Assembly: GCA_038276395.1 (NCBI GenBank)
Contig: JBBQAA010000028.1
Coordinates: 1 to 22,049 of the forward strand
Direction of reading: 5' to 3'
Source of the DNA: JBBQAA01 sp038276395
Lineage (GTDB): Bacteria > Actinomycetota > Thermoleophilia > Solirubrobacterales > Solirubrobacteraceae
DNA length: 22,049 bases
Shown here: piece by piece, positions 6,346 through 13,617 of the stretch
Position numbering within the stretch: position 1 is the first letter of the stretch
Layout: each line of letters opens with the position of its first letter
Notes under the pieces: model-generated
Seen by the model: the letters and a program-made list of their open reading frames with translations, nothing else
Told to the model about the DNA's origin: nothing
Databases searched by the model: none
Position numbers and translations under genes: made by a program

Positions 6346-7497
6346 CTACACCGCCACGCGCGCCGGCATCGGCCGGGGCGCCGAGGCGAAGGCCGCGTCG
6401 GCGAGGTCGTCCATCGAGGTCGCGGTGCGACCCTCGGCGGCGACGAGCAGCTTGAAGTCGTGAGGGGAGGTCGCGAGGCGCAGCGCGTCGTCCATGTTGA
6501 CCCGGCCGGCCTGCACGTGGCCGAGCAGGCACTGGTCGAAGGTCTGCATCCCGTAGTAGGCGCCCTCGGAGATGACCTCGCGCAGCCGGCTCGTCTGCTC
6601 CGGGTCCATGATCATGTCCCGCGCGCGACCGGTCGTCGTCAGCACCTCGACCGCGGCCACGCGGCCCCTGCCGTCGGGCGTCGGGACCAGGCGCTGGGAG
6701 ATGATCCCCTTGAGCGTGCCCGCGATCATCGCCCGCGCCTGCTGATGCTGGTGGGGCGGGAAGAAGTCGATGATGCGGTTGATCGTCTCGGGCGCGTCGA
6801 GCGTGTGCAGGGTGGAGAAGACGAGGTGCCCGGTCTCGGCGGCCGAGAGCGCCGTTTGGACGGTCTCCTCGTCGCGCATCTCGCCGATGAGGATGATGTC
6901 CGGATCCTGGCGCAGCACGCGGCGCAGCGCGCGCTTGAAGGACTCCGTGTCCTGCCCCACCTCGCGCTGGTTGACGATCGAGCGCTTGTCGGGGTGCAGG
7001 AACTCGATCGGGTCCTCGATCGTGACGATGTGCTTGGCGTGGCTGCGGTTGACCTGGTCGATCATCGCCGCGAGGGTCGTCGACTTGCCCGACCCCGTCG
7101 TGCCCGTGACGAGGATGACGCCGCGCTCCTCGTCGGCCAGCCTGGCGATGACCGGCGGCAGGCCGAGCTCCTCGGCCGAGCGGATCGCGAACGGGATCGC
7201 GCGCATGACGATCGAGGTCGAGCCCCGCTGGCGGAACGCGTTGACGCGGAAGCGCGCGAGGCCGTCGACGCTGTAGGCGAAGTCGACCTCGCCGGTGGCG
7301 GCGAACTCGGCCTGCTTGTCCGGATCCTTGAGCATCCGGGCGAGCACGCGCTCGGTGTCCTCCGCCGCCAGCGGCGCGGAGTCGGGCAGCGGGGTGAGCT
7401 GGCCGTGGGTGCGCACGAGCGGCCGGGACGGGACCTTCAGGTGGAGATCGGACCCCCCAGTGGCGACGAGGTGGTGCAGGGCGGCGTGAAGGTCCAT
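6346..7497 (-). CDS. pilT: PilT-family twitching-motility / secretion retraction ATPase
   Basis: 383 aa. PilT hexamers power type IV pilus retraction. It opens MDLHAALHHLVATGGSDLHL, the normal PilT N-terminus. Walker A GTTGSGKST is at 132-140, the Asp box VTIEDPIEF at about 158-166, Walker B IILIGEMRDEE at about 201-211 and the His box STLHT at 228-232. The C-terminus carries SRLREVISEGAYYGMQTFDQ, equivalent to the region needed for retraction. The ATG at 7497 was chosen for this N-terminus; the frame upstream runs into intergenic repeats. No pilin, PilB or PilC genes are adjacent, so this is a stand-alone pilT, or the pilus genes lie elsewhere. Upstream is a 605-bp gene-free stretch. Confidence 0.92.
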   Translation of the reverse strand: MDLHAALHHLVATGGSDLHLKVPSRPLVRTHGQLTPLPDSAPLAAEDTERVLARMLKDPDKQAEFAATGEVDFAYSVDGLARFRVNAFRQRGSTSIVMRAIPFAIRSAEELGLPPVIARLADEERGVILVTGTTGSGKSTTLAAMIDQVNRSHAKHIVTIEDPIEFLHPDKRSIVNQREVGQDTESFKRALRRVLRQDPDIILIGEMRDEETVQTALSAAETGHLVFSTLHTLDAPETINRIIDFFPPHQHQQARAMIAGTLKGIISQRLVPTPDGRGRVAAVEVLTTTGRARDMIMDPEQTSRLREVISEGAYYGMQTFDQCLLGHVQAGRVNMDDALRLATSPHDFKLLVAAEGRTATSMDDLADAAFASAPRPMPARVAV

Positions 7498-7704
7498 GCC
7501 CCGGGCATCGGCACCCGGCCGGGGCGGCTTGAACGCTCGACGCGAGCCGAGAGCCAGGTGCGCGTCAGGCCCGGTCCTGGGGGAGGCGGGGCATGGGTCC
7601 CGGAGGAGGAGGTGACGGTGGGGAGGCGGGCCGAGCGGGCGTCCCGCGGGCTTTGGGGACCCGTCACCCCCGCGGTGTCTCCGCGCGGCGTCCCCGCCCC
7701 GGGG

Positions 7705-7750
7705 GGTGGGCGAACACTTCGTGACTCCCCGGCGCGAAATGCAGCCCACC
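7705..7750. repeat. 45-bp palindromic repeat, copy 1
   Basis: Outer arms GGTGGGC and GCCCACC are perfect reverse complements. Inside, the 3' half CGGCGCGAAATGCA is identical to copy 2, and CTTCGTGACT matches TTTCGTGACT of copy 2. This copy is 46 bp because of one extra base in the 5' half. Confidence 0.75.
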
Positions 7751-7777
7751 TGCGCGCCGGCGCCGCCCCGCCCCGGG

Positions 7778-7822
7778 GGTGGGCGACGTTTCGTGACTGC
7801 ACGGCGCGAAATGCAGCCCACC
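7778..7822. repeat. 45-bp palindromic repeat, copy 2
   Basis: Outer arms GGTGGGC/GCCCACC plus inner arms TTTCG/CGAAA separated by matching 4-nt internal gaps give a foldable stem of about 12 pairs with a 13-nt loop. Starts 73 bp after copy 1 in the same orientation; the two share most positions. Confidence 0.75.
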
Positions 7823-8102
7823 CTCCACGCCCCGGAGGCCGGCCGGGGGCGCGTCGGTTTACCGGCGCGGAGGGCCGCTGCGAGGCACCGACCGGGGCCA
7901 CGGGCGCGGGGCGAGCCCGCGCCGCACGCGCGCAGGTACCAGTACACGTGGCCGGAAGTTCTGCGTGGAATCGGCGCAGCGAACGGTCGCGATCTGAGGG
8001 CGCACGGTGACCCGCCCTCGTGCGGGTGGCAAGGGGCGGGCGCCGGGTGGCCTCAGGCGCGAACAGACGCCGCCGAAACAGCAGAACGTGCGGACGCTTG
8101 TA

Positions 8103-9206
8103 CTAGGCCACGTCGCGGAGCTTCTGCGCCTCGGCCAGCGACTGCAGCTTCTTCAGCGACTGGTTCTCGATCTGGCGGATGCGCTCCCGGGTCACGTTGA
8201 ACGTGCGACCGACCTCGTCGAGCGTCCGCGGGTGCTCACCGCCGAGCCCGTAGCGCAGCTCGAGCACGCGGCGCTCGCGGTAGGAGAGGTTCTCGAGCGC
8301 CTCGCGCAGCGCCTCCCTGGTGAGGATGTCGGCCGCGCGCTCGTAGGGCGACTCGGCCTTCTCGTCGGCGATGAAGGCGCCGAACTCGGACTCCTCCTCG
8401 TCCCCCACCGGCTTCTCGAGGGAGACCGGCGCCTGGGCCGAGCGCCGGATCGAGTCGACCTCCTCGGGGTCGATGCTCGTGGCCTCGGCGATCTCCTCGA
8501 TCGTCGGCTCGCGCCCGAGCTCGGTGACGAGCTTGCGCTCGGCGCGGCCGATCTTGTTGAGCTTCTCGACGACGTGCACGGGGATGCGGATCGTGCGCGC
8601 CTTGTCGGCCAGCGCGCGGGCGATCGCCTGGCGGATCCACCAGGTGGCGTAGGTCGAGAACTTAAAGCCCTTGCGGTAGTCGAACTTCTCCGCCGCGCGC
8701 ACGAGCCCGAGGGTCCCCTCCTGGATCAGGTCGAGGAAGGGCAGGCCCTGGTTGCGGTAGTTCTTGGCGATGGAGACGACGAGGCGAAGGTTCGACTCGA
8801 CCATCTTCTGCTTGGCGTCGAGGTCGCCGCGCTCGATGCGCTTGGCCAGGTCGACCTCCTCCTGAGCGGTGAGCAGGCGCACCTTCCCGATGTCCTTGAG
8901 GAAGAGCTGCAGCGAGTCGGTCGTCATGTCCGGCCGCAGGTGGTCGAGCGCGGACTTGCCGCGGCGCCGCGTCCGCTTGTCGGGCGCGCGCTCGACGTGG
9001 CCCGCCGTGGCCGCCGGGTCGATCTCCTCGACGAGCTCGATCTCCTGCCCCTCGATGAACGAGCGGAGGTCCTCGAGATCCGTCTCGTCGAGGTCGAGCT
9101 CGGAGACGGCCGTCGTGATCTCCGCGTGGGTGAGGACGCCGATCTGTTGACCCCGCGCAAGCAGGGTCTTGATCTCCTCGAGTTCCTGCAGCTCAGCTAC
9201 CGACAA
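8103..9206 (-). CDS. sigA: Primary RNA polymerase sigma factor (sigma-70 group 1, RpoD/SigA)
   Basis: 367 aa. Region 1.2 is TTDSLQLFLKDIGKVRLLTA; region 2 contains LRLVVSIAKNYRNQGLPFLD, then LIQEGTLGLVRAAEKFDYRK and the -10-binding FSTYATWWIRQAIARAL; region 3 is IRIPVHVVEKLNKIGRAERK; region 4.2 ends TLDEVGRTFNVTRERIRQIE. The set is complete and matches vegetative sigma factors. A short region 1.1-like helical domain (about 70 residues) precedes it, making it shorter than many actinobacterial SigA proteins. The start is TTG at 9206, as no in-frame ATG/GTG precedes region 1.1; GGAG and GGGGG stretches lie upstream. It would recognise the TANNNT hexamers seen across this window. Confidence 0.94.
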   Translation of the reverse strand: MSVAELQELEEIKTLLARGQQIGVLTHAEITTAVSELDLDETDLEDLRSFIEGQEIELVEEIDPAATAGHVERAPDKRTRRRGKSALDHLRPDMTTDSLQLFLKDIGKVRLLTAQEEVDLAKRIERGDLDAKQKMVESNLRLVVSIAKNYRNQGLPFLDLIQEGTLGLVRAAEKFDYRKGFKFSTYATWWIRQAIARALADKARTIRIPVHVVEKLNKIGRAERKLVTELGREPTIEEIAEATSIDPEEVDSIRRSAQAPVSLEKPVGDEEESEFGAFIADEKAESPYERAADILTREALREALENLSYRERRVLELRYGLGGEHPRTLDEVGRTFNVTRERIRQIENQSLKKLQSLAEAQKLRDVA

Positions 9207-9340
9207 ACGGCCCCCATCACTCCAAGTTCCCTCCCAGGCCGCCTGCTCCCGGGCTCAGCGGGCGCATGGTATTCCAACCTGACGGGCGCGCCCGGGTTTT
9301 TCTTCCCGCACCGCTCGGCGGCCCTGCCATCCTCTGGGGC

Positions 9341-9775
9341 ATGGAGAGAGAGACCCCTGAGGAGAAGGAACGCGACGCGGGCGTCCTGTCGGGGCTGCCG
9401 CGCGCACGACCGCAGCGCCGCTCGGCCCGGCGCAAGACGCCGCCGGCCGAGGCGCGGGCGGCGCCGGCGCGGCCCCGGAAGGCGAAGGCCGCGGCGGCGG
9501 CGGGAGCGAAGCCCCCGGCCGCCAAGCGCCGGCCCGCCGCGGTGGAGTCGAAGCCCGCGGCGCGTGCGGGGAGCGCCGCGTCCGCCCGGATGAAGCAGCC
9601 CGCCCAGCCGCGCAACGTGCCGCGCCGAAAGACGCCCGCCGCCGCGCCGGCGCCGAGCGCCCCCGAGGGCGTCCTCGCCGCGACGGTGCAGGCGGCCGAG
9701 GAGGTCGCGCGGCTCGGTGCCGCGGTCGGCGGCCAGATCGTCAAGGGCGCGCTGCGGCGGATCCCGCGGCCGTAG
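9341..9775 (+). CDS. Basic Ala/Pro/Lys/Arg-rich hypothetical protein
   Basis: 144 aa from the ATG at 9341. The N-terminus MERETPEEKERDAGVLSGLP leads into RARPQRRSARRKTPP, followed by about 80 residues of low-complexity Ala/Pro/Lys/Arg resembling histone H1-like tails. The C-terminal 37 residues form an amphipathic helix-like segment (VLAATVQAAEEVARLGAAVG) ending in GQIVKGALRRIPRP. The same arrangement (GLPR-RPQRRSARR, basic linker, alpha-helical tail ending in RRxPRP) is, from memory, found in small Solirubrobacterales proteins of unknown role. Nucleic acid or membrane-surface binding is plausible but unproven. A CATCCT hexamer 7 nt before the ATG could be its -10. High GC could make this frame open by chance, so confidence is moderate. 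Confidence 0.62.
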   Translation: MERETPEEKERDAGVLSGLPRARPQRRSARRKTPPAEARAAPARPRKAKAAAAAGAKPPAAKRRPAAVESKPAARAGSAASARMKQPAQPRNVPRRKTPAAAPAPSAPEGVLAATVQAAEEVARLGAAVGGQIVKGALRRIPRP

Positions 9776-9797
9776 CGGGCCGGCCTCCGCGCGCCGG

Positions 9798-9842
9798 GGT
9801 GGGCGGCGTTTCGCTCCGGTGGGCCGCGCGAGGCGTCCCGCC
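9798..9842. repeat. 45-bp palindromic repeat, degenerate copy 3
   Basis: The first 16 nt, GGTGGGCGGCGTTTCG, match copy 2 at 15 of 16 positions. The last 18 nt match it at about 12 of 18 and end in CCCGCC rather than CCCACC. Same length as copy 2. Located between the basic protein gene and the c-di-AMP riboswitch promoter. Confidence 0.5.
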
Positions 9843-9891
9843 GGCGGCCGCGGTGGAGCGGCCCGATCGCCGCCGCTCCGGCCGCACGCCG

Positions 9892-9897
9892 TATAGT
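9892..9897 (+). promoter_or_regulatory. -10 hexamer TATAGT for the riboswitch-rlpA transcript
   Basis: TATAGT ends 6 nt before 9904, exactly where the riboswitch P1 stem begins, so the predicted transcription start coincides with the aptamer's first base. No clear -35. Confidence 0.65.
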
Positions 9898-9903
9898 CCT
9901 CGC

Positions 9904-10036
9904 CGCCGAACGGCTCGGAGCCCGCTCCGAGCCGACGGGGGACCCACTGGCCCGCACCCGCGGGCCCGGGGCGAATCGGCTCGTTCTCGAGTCGTAGCGC
10001 CAGCCGGCGCGAGCCCGACAGCTCACCTCGTAGGCG
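9904..10036 (+). ncRNA. c-di-AMP riboswitch (ydaO-yuaA type)
   Basis: Conserved blocks appear in order: CGCCGAAC at the 5' end; a perfect GGCTCGG/CCGAGCC stem; CGGGGGACCCA; CGGGGCGAATC near 9966-9976; GTAG near 9993; and the diagnostic 3' block CCCGACAGCTCACCTCGTAG ending in GGCG (10033-10036), which pairs with the 5' CGCC (9904-9907). This is the ydaO/yuaA class, which binds two c-di-AMP molecules and usually turns expression off at high ligand, often ahead of cell-wall hydrolases and K+/osmolyte genes in actinobacteria. The ATG of the RlpA-like gene is only 9 nt past the aptamer, with no separate terminator hairpin visible, so control at translation start is likely. Confidence 0.92.
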
Positions 10037-10045
10037 CCGAAGACC

Positions 10046-10744
10046 ATGACGCTCCGCCGCCCCACCCCCGTGCTCGTCGGCGCCGCGCACGCCGCGGCGC
10101 TCGCCGTGCCCTCCGCCGCCTCCGCCGCGGCCGGCGGCGCGGGCGCGACGGGACGGAGCGGTGCCGCTCCCGCTCCCTCGGGCGGGACGATCCTTCGCAC
10201 CGCGCGCGGTGCCCTCGTACGCCGCGCTCACATCATCCGCGGCTCCGTGGCGCCGGGCAGCGCGGGGCGGGCCGTCGTCGTGCAGGTCCGCGCGCGCCAC
10301 GGCGCGTGGATGACGGTGGGCACCCCGCGCGCGGGGGCGCGGGGCGGCTTCTCGACGACCTGGACGCCCATCCACCTGGGACGCTCCTCCTTCCGCGCCT
10401 TCCCCGCGGGTCAGGCGAGCGTCGCGGCGGCCACGGCCCCGAGCGTCGAGGTCACGGTCTTCCTGCCCACGAGGGCGACCTACTACGGGCCGGGCCTGTT
10501 CGGCCACAGGACCGCGTGCGGCCAGACGCTGACCCGCCACATCCTCGGCGTCGCCCACCGCTGGCTGCCCTGCGGCACCAAGGTCTCGCTCCTCTACCAC
10601 GGGCGCACGATCACCGTCCCGGTCGTCGACCGGGGGCCGTTCACGAAGATCGCCGACTGGGACCTCACTTCGGCCACCGCCTCCGCGCTCGGCATGAGCT
10701 CGACGAGCGCGATCGGCGCCGTCTCCCTCCGCGGCGACCGCTGA
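10046..10744 (+). CDS. Secreted RlpA-like double-psi beta-barrel protein
   Basis: 232 aa. The N-terminus MTLRRPTPVLVGAAHAAALA ending in SAASAAA is a signal peptide. A less conserved middle beta-rich region (about 45-140) follows. The C-terminal domain, RATYYGPGLFGHRTACGQTL with AHRWLPCGTKVSLLYHGRTI and VPVVDRGPF, is the RlpA/DPBB fold. The conserved His (VAHRW) and Asp (VVDRGPF) of RlpA lytic transglycosylases are present, and the two cysteines (TACGQ, LPCGT) may form a disulfide. It probably acts on, or binds, peptidoglycan outside the membrane. The ydaO riboswitch directly upstream implies control by c-di-AMP, which links wall turnover to envelope or osmotic stress. It has no SPOR domain, so it is not a standard RlpA. 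MoeA follows 13 nt later. Confidence 0.88.
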   Translation: MTLRRPTPVLVGAAHAAALAVPSAASAAAGGAGATGRSGAAPAPSGGTILRTARGALVRRAHIIRGSVAPGSAGRAVVVQVRARHGAWMTVGTPRAGARGGFSTTWTPIHLGRSSFRAFPAGQASVAAATAPSVEVTVFLPTRATYYGPGLFGHRTACGQTLTRHILGVAHRWLPCGTKVSLLYHGRTITVPVVDRGPFTKIADWDLTSATASALGMSSTSAIGAVSLRGDR

Positions 10745-10757
10745 CACACTCCGGGGG

Positions 10758-11960
10758 GTGACCCCGCTGCTGCCCCTCGATGCGGCCCGGACCCGGGTGC
10801 TCGCCGCGGCCCTCCCGCTCGAGGGCGGTGAGGAGATCGAGCTCGCCGGGGCCCGGGGCCGGGTGCTGGCGGCGGACGTCACGGCGCGGGCCGACGTCCC
10901 TGGGGCCGCGGTCTCGGCGATGGACGGCTGGGCGGTCCGTGCCGGGCCCGCCGGGCGGCGGGTGCGGATCGCCGGGGAGTCGCGCGCGGGCACGCCGGGC
11001 ACCGACACGGTGGGAGCGGAGGCCGCCGCGCGCATCTCCACCGGCGCCGCGCTGCCCCCGGGCGCCGAGGCGGTCGTCCGCCTCGAGGACGCGGAGGAGC
11101 GGGACGGCACCGTCCTGCTCGGCGTCGCGGCGGCCGCCGGGGCCAACGTGCGCGCCGCGGGCGGCGACCTACACGCCGGCGCGCGGGTGCTCGCGGCGGG
11201 GAGCGTGCTCGGCGCCTCAGAGCTGGCCGCCGCCATCGCCGCGGGCGCCGGCACCCTGCGCGTCGCGCCCCGCCCGCGCGTGGCGATCATCGGCACGGGC
11301 GACGAGCTGCGTCCCCCCGGCGCGCCGCTCGGCCCCGGGCAGCTCCACAACTCGAACGGCATCGCGCTCGCCGCGCTCGCCGCGAGCGCCGGGGCCGAGG
11401 TCGTTCGCGAGGCGACGATCAGGGACGATCGGGCGGCGACGGAGGCCGGGCTCCGCGAGGCGCTGGGCGAGACCGACGTCCTCCTCATCTCGGGCGGCGT
11501 CTCGGTCGGAGCGCACGACCACGTGCGCCCGGCGCTCGCCGCGCTCGGCGTCGAGGAGGACTTCTGGCGCGTCGCGCTGCAGCCGGGCAAGCCGACGTGG
11601 TTCGGCCGGCGCGGGGCCCAGCTCGTCCTCGGCCTGCCGGGCAACCCGGTCTCGACCATCGTCACGGCCTGGCTCTTCGCCCTGCCCGCGCTGCGCGCCC
11701 TGCAGGGCGCGCCGGGGCTCCCGGAGCGCACGACGGCGCGTCTCGGCGGGCCGGTCCGCCGTAGCCCCGAGCGGACCCAGGCCGTCCGCGTCAGCCTCGC
11801 CGGGGACGGCAACGCGACGCTCCGCGCCACGCCCACCGGCTCGCAGGAGTCCCATCTCGTCTCGAGCCTGTGGAAAGCGGACGGCCTCGCCTTCATCGCG
11901 CCGGGGACGGGCGAGGCGGCGGCGGAAGAGCTCGTGCCGGTCGAGCGCTGGGCGCTGTGA
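10758..11960 (+). CDS. moeA: Molybdopterin molybdenumtransferase MoeA
   Basis: 400 aa, GTG start. MoeA inserts molybdate into adenylylated molybdopterin, the last step of molybdenum cofactor synthesis. Visible hallmarks: AAVSAMDGWAV near residue 50 (the substrate-binding AMDGYA loop), RISTGAALPPGAEAVVRLED, IIGTGDELRPPG with LHNSNG, the SGGVSVGAHDHV molybdopterin-binding motif and LGLPGNPVST. All four MoeA domains fit the length. No other moa/mob genes are in the window. Its start lies 13 nt after the RlpA-like stop; G-rich sequence just upstream could serve as ribosome site, and CACACT 7 nt before GTG could be a weak -10. It may therefore be read partly under the c-di-AMP riboswitch transcript. 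Confidence 0.93.
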   Translation: MTPLLPLDAARTRVLAAALPLEGGEEIELAGARGRVLAADVTARADVPGAAVSAMDGWAVRAGPAGRRVRIAGESRAGTPGTDTVGAEAAARISTGAALPPGAEAVVRLEDAEERDGTVLLGVAAAAGANVRAAGGDLHAGARVLAAGSVLGASELAAAIAAGAGTLRVAPRPRVAIIGTGDELRPPGAPLGPGQLHNSNGIALAALAASAGAEVVREATIRDDRAATEAGLREALGETDVLLISGGVSVGAHDHVRPALAALGVEEDFWRVALQPGKPTWFGRRGAQLVLGLPGNPVSTIVTAWLFALPALRALQGAPGLPERTTARLGGPVRRSPERTQAVRVSLAGDGNATLRATPTGSQESHLVSSLWKADGLAFIAPGTGEAAAEELVPVERWAL

Positions 11961-11963
11961 CGC

Positions 11964-12806
11964 CTACGCGGCGTCGAGGTACTCGAGCATCCGGTTGGTC
12001 AGCGCGGTCAGCGCCGGCACCGGGCGCTCGACGGCCAGCGGCCGGCCGTCGAGCAGCTCGTCCAGCCGGTTCCCGTACTCCTGGTCCATCCCGCGCACGA
12101 CGCCGGTGGCCACGCGCGCGGCGTTGCGCACCGTGACCGGGTCGAGGGTGACGAGCGCCTCGAAGCACCGCTCGCCGTCCTCACGCTCCCCGTCCGCTCC
12201 CCGTCCGGGCCGCTCCCAGGCCGTCAGGCAGGCGGCGTAGCCGGGGGCGTCGACGATCACCGCCCACTCGCCGCCGAGCGCCGCCCGCGCGGTGATCGGC
12301 AGCTCGACCGTGTCCCCCGTGTGGCGGGCGCGCGGGAAGTCGGCGAAGATCGTCGTCGCCTCCGCCGTGGCCGCCAGGCGCCGGTAGCGGTGCTCGACCC
12401 GCCGGTAGAACCTCTCGTGCTGGAAGGCGGCAAAGCACAGGGGCCGGGCGCCGTAGGCCATCGCCTCGTCCTCGATCGCCCGCGAGAGCGGGGTCAGCGT
12501 CCGCTTGCGCAACGCCCGCGGCCGCAGGGGGATCCCCGCCGCGGCGACGATCGCGCCGTAGATCGAGGGCGTGTCGGTGGGCGAGGAGATCGCCCGCGCC
12601 TGCGCCAGCGCGGGCCCGATGGCGAGCCCGGCGTCCCGCAGGGCCACGGCGCGGCCGAGGACCTCGACGTCCCGCGGGTCGTAGCGGCGATGCCCGGACG
12701 GCGTCCGCCGCGGCTCCGGGTAGCCGTAGCGCTGCTCCCACATGCGGATCGTCCCCGCCGCCAGGCCGGTGCGCTCCGCCATCTCCTTGATCCCGAGACC
12801 TTCCAT
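11964..12806 (-). CDS. MerR-family regulator with C-terminal DICT sensory domain
   Basis: 280 aa. The N-terminal MerR winged helix is evident: GIKEMAERTGLAAGTIRMWE, QRYGYPEPRRTPSGHRRYDP, then RDVEVLGRAVALRDAGLAIG. From about residue 95 a DICT-type domain follows, with TLTPLSRAIEDEAMAYGARP, LCFAAFQHERFYRR and TTIFADFPRARH. DICT domains accompany diguanylate cyclases and two-component proteins and are thought to sense light or another signal. MerR-DICT proteins are common in actinobacteria. No metal-binding Cys cluster is present, so this is not a metal sensor. AGGAGG sits 7 nt before the ATG. It is divergent from the membrane protein at 12871, a candidate target, and convergent with moeA (3-nt gap). 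Confidence 0.87.
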   Translation of the reverse strand: MEGLGIKEMAERTGLAAGTIRMWEQRYGYPEPRRTPSGHRRYDPRDVEVLGRAVALRDAGLAIGPALAQARAISSPTDTPSIYGAIVAAAGIPLRPRALRKRTLTPLSRAIEDEAMAYGARPLCFAAFQHERFYRRVEHRYRRLAATAEATTIFADFPRARHTGDTVELPITARAALGGEWAVIVDAPGYAACLTAWERPGRGADGEREDGERCFEALVTLDPVTVRNAARVATGVVRGMDQEYGNRLDELLDGRPLAVERPVPALTALTNRMLEYLDAA

Positions 12807-12855
12807 CCTCGATCCTCCTACGGATCCCGGACGCTCGCGGGGTCACGCGCGCGAC

Positions 12856-12861
12856 TACCCT
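12856..12861 (+). promoter_or_regulatory. -10 hexamer TACCCT of the membrane-anchored protein gene
   Basis: TACCCT (TANNNT) ends 9 nt before the CTG at 12871. It lies in the short divergent space with the MerR-DICT gene, so that regulator could act here. Confidence 0.4.
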
Positions 12862-12870
12862 CTGCGCGTT

Positions 12871-13608
12871 CTGACCCGTACGCGCTCCCTGCTCCTGCTC
12901 CTGCTCGGCTCGATCCTCGCCGCGCTGGCGGCGGTGGCCATCCGCATCCGCCCCCGCGGGAAGCTCGTCGCGCGCATCGTCGAGACGCCCTCGGACGACA
13001 CGGGCCCGGGCGAGGACGGCTCGGTGCACTCGGTCCAGGCCGCCGACCTCGTCCTGCCCGTCGCCGAGCTCGACAAGATCTGGAATCCCCACCACCTGGA
13101 GCGCCTGGCCCGCACCTACTGGCTCTTCCTCTCGCGGGTCACGCTGGGGCTCGTGCACGTCACCTACACGGAGTCCGAGCGCGCCGTCGTCCTCGTCCTC
13201 CCCTTCCTGAAGCTCCTGCGCTTCCACGCGCCCGAGTACGAGATGGACGCGAACCGCGGGATCGTCAAGTGGCGGATCGAGGACGGCGTGCTCGTCTCGC
13301 GCAAGGGCGCGGGCTACCTCGAGATCGACATCGAGCGCTGCGGCTCCGAGCCCGGCGACTCCGGGGAGGATCGCCTGCACGTCGAGGTCGCGGTGAAGAA
13401 CTTCTATCCGTCGATCTCGAGCCGCCTCGGCCGCTGGCTCTACGAGAACACGCAGTCCCGGGTGCACGTGTTCGTGACCTACGGGTTCCTGCGCTCGCTC
13501 CAGCGCCTTGACCTCGCCGACTCCCACGTCGGGCGCTTCGCGCGCGTGGAGGACGTGCCGGATCCGACGGGCGCCTCCCCCCGCGAGCGCGCCGCCGCGG
13601 CGGCGTAG
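12871..13608 (+). CDS. Membrane-anchored hypothetical protein; start probably CTG
   Basis: About 245 aa. The N-terminus LTRTRSLLLLLLGSILAALA then AVAIRIRPRGK is one membrane segment or uncleaved signal anchor. The rest is soluble, mixed alpha/beta (RIVETPSDDTGPGEDGSVHS; YWLFLSRVTLGLVHVTYTES; VEVAVKNFYPSISSRLGRWL) with no catalytic motif I recognise. The stretch reading IVKWRIEDGVLVSRKGAGYL is beta-rich. No ATG/GTG/TTG lies between the divergent MerR gene and the membrane segment. The CTG at 12871 stands 9 nt after a TANNNT hexamer, the same spacing as other genes here. Alternatives are TTG 12787 (overlapping merR) or GTG 12934 (inside the membrane helix). Coding is well supported; function unknown. 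Confidence 0.72.
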   Translation: MTRTRSLLLLLLGSILAALAAVAIRIRPRGKLVARIVETPSDDTGPGEDGSVHSVQAADLVLPVAELDKIWNPHHLERLARTYWLFLSRVTLGLVHVTYTESERAVVLVLPFLKLLRFHAPEYEMDANRGIVKWRIEDGVLVSRKGAGYLEIDIERCGSEPGDSGEDRLHVEVAVKNFYPSISSRLGRWLYENTQSRVHVFVTYGFLRSLQRLDLADSHVGRFARVEDVPDPTGASPRERAAAAA

Positions 13609-13617
13609 GCCCGGCGG

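Larger units (their letters stand above)
7498..8102. other. 605-bp gene-free stretch between pilT and sigA
   Basis: No open frame here has recognisable protein character. It contains two copies of a 45-bp palindromic repeat (7705-7750 and 7778-7822), an 8-bp inverted repeat GGTGACGG (7611-7618) / CCGTCACC (7661-7668), and a small GC-rich hairpin ACCCGC/GCGGGT near 8011-8028 on the 3' side of sigA that could help termination. The pilT promoter must lie here, but I cannot pinpoint it. Confidence 0.6.

Noticed and set aside
7611..7668. GGTGACGG / CCGTCACC inverted repeat with a 42-nt gap
   Set aside because: Short arms with a long gap are expected by chance in DNA of this GC content; no supporting context.
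6157..8010. 617-codon plus-strand open frame opposite pilT and the repeat region
   Set aside because: Shadow of pilT; composition rich in Arg/Gly/Asp, no recognisable domain.
7823..8102. Possible small gene between the palindromic repeats and sigA
   Set aside because: Open frames exist on both strands but read as Arg/Gly/Ala-rich noise without start context or motifs.
10745..10757. Separate promoter for moeA (CACACT 7 nt before GTG)
   Set aside because: The hexamer lacks the leading TA and lies immediately after the rlpA-like stop; read-through from the upstream gene is equally likely.
9197..11896. 899-codon minus-strand open frame opposite the basic protein, rlpA-like gene and moeA
   Set aside because: Low-complexity Ser/Arg/Ala translation, and it runs antisense through the riboswitch, rlpA-like gene and moeA, which all have clear plus-strand identities.
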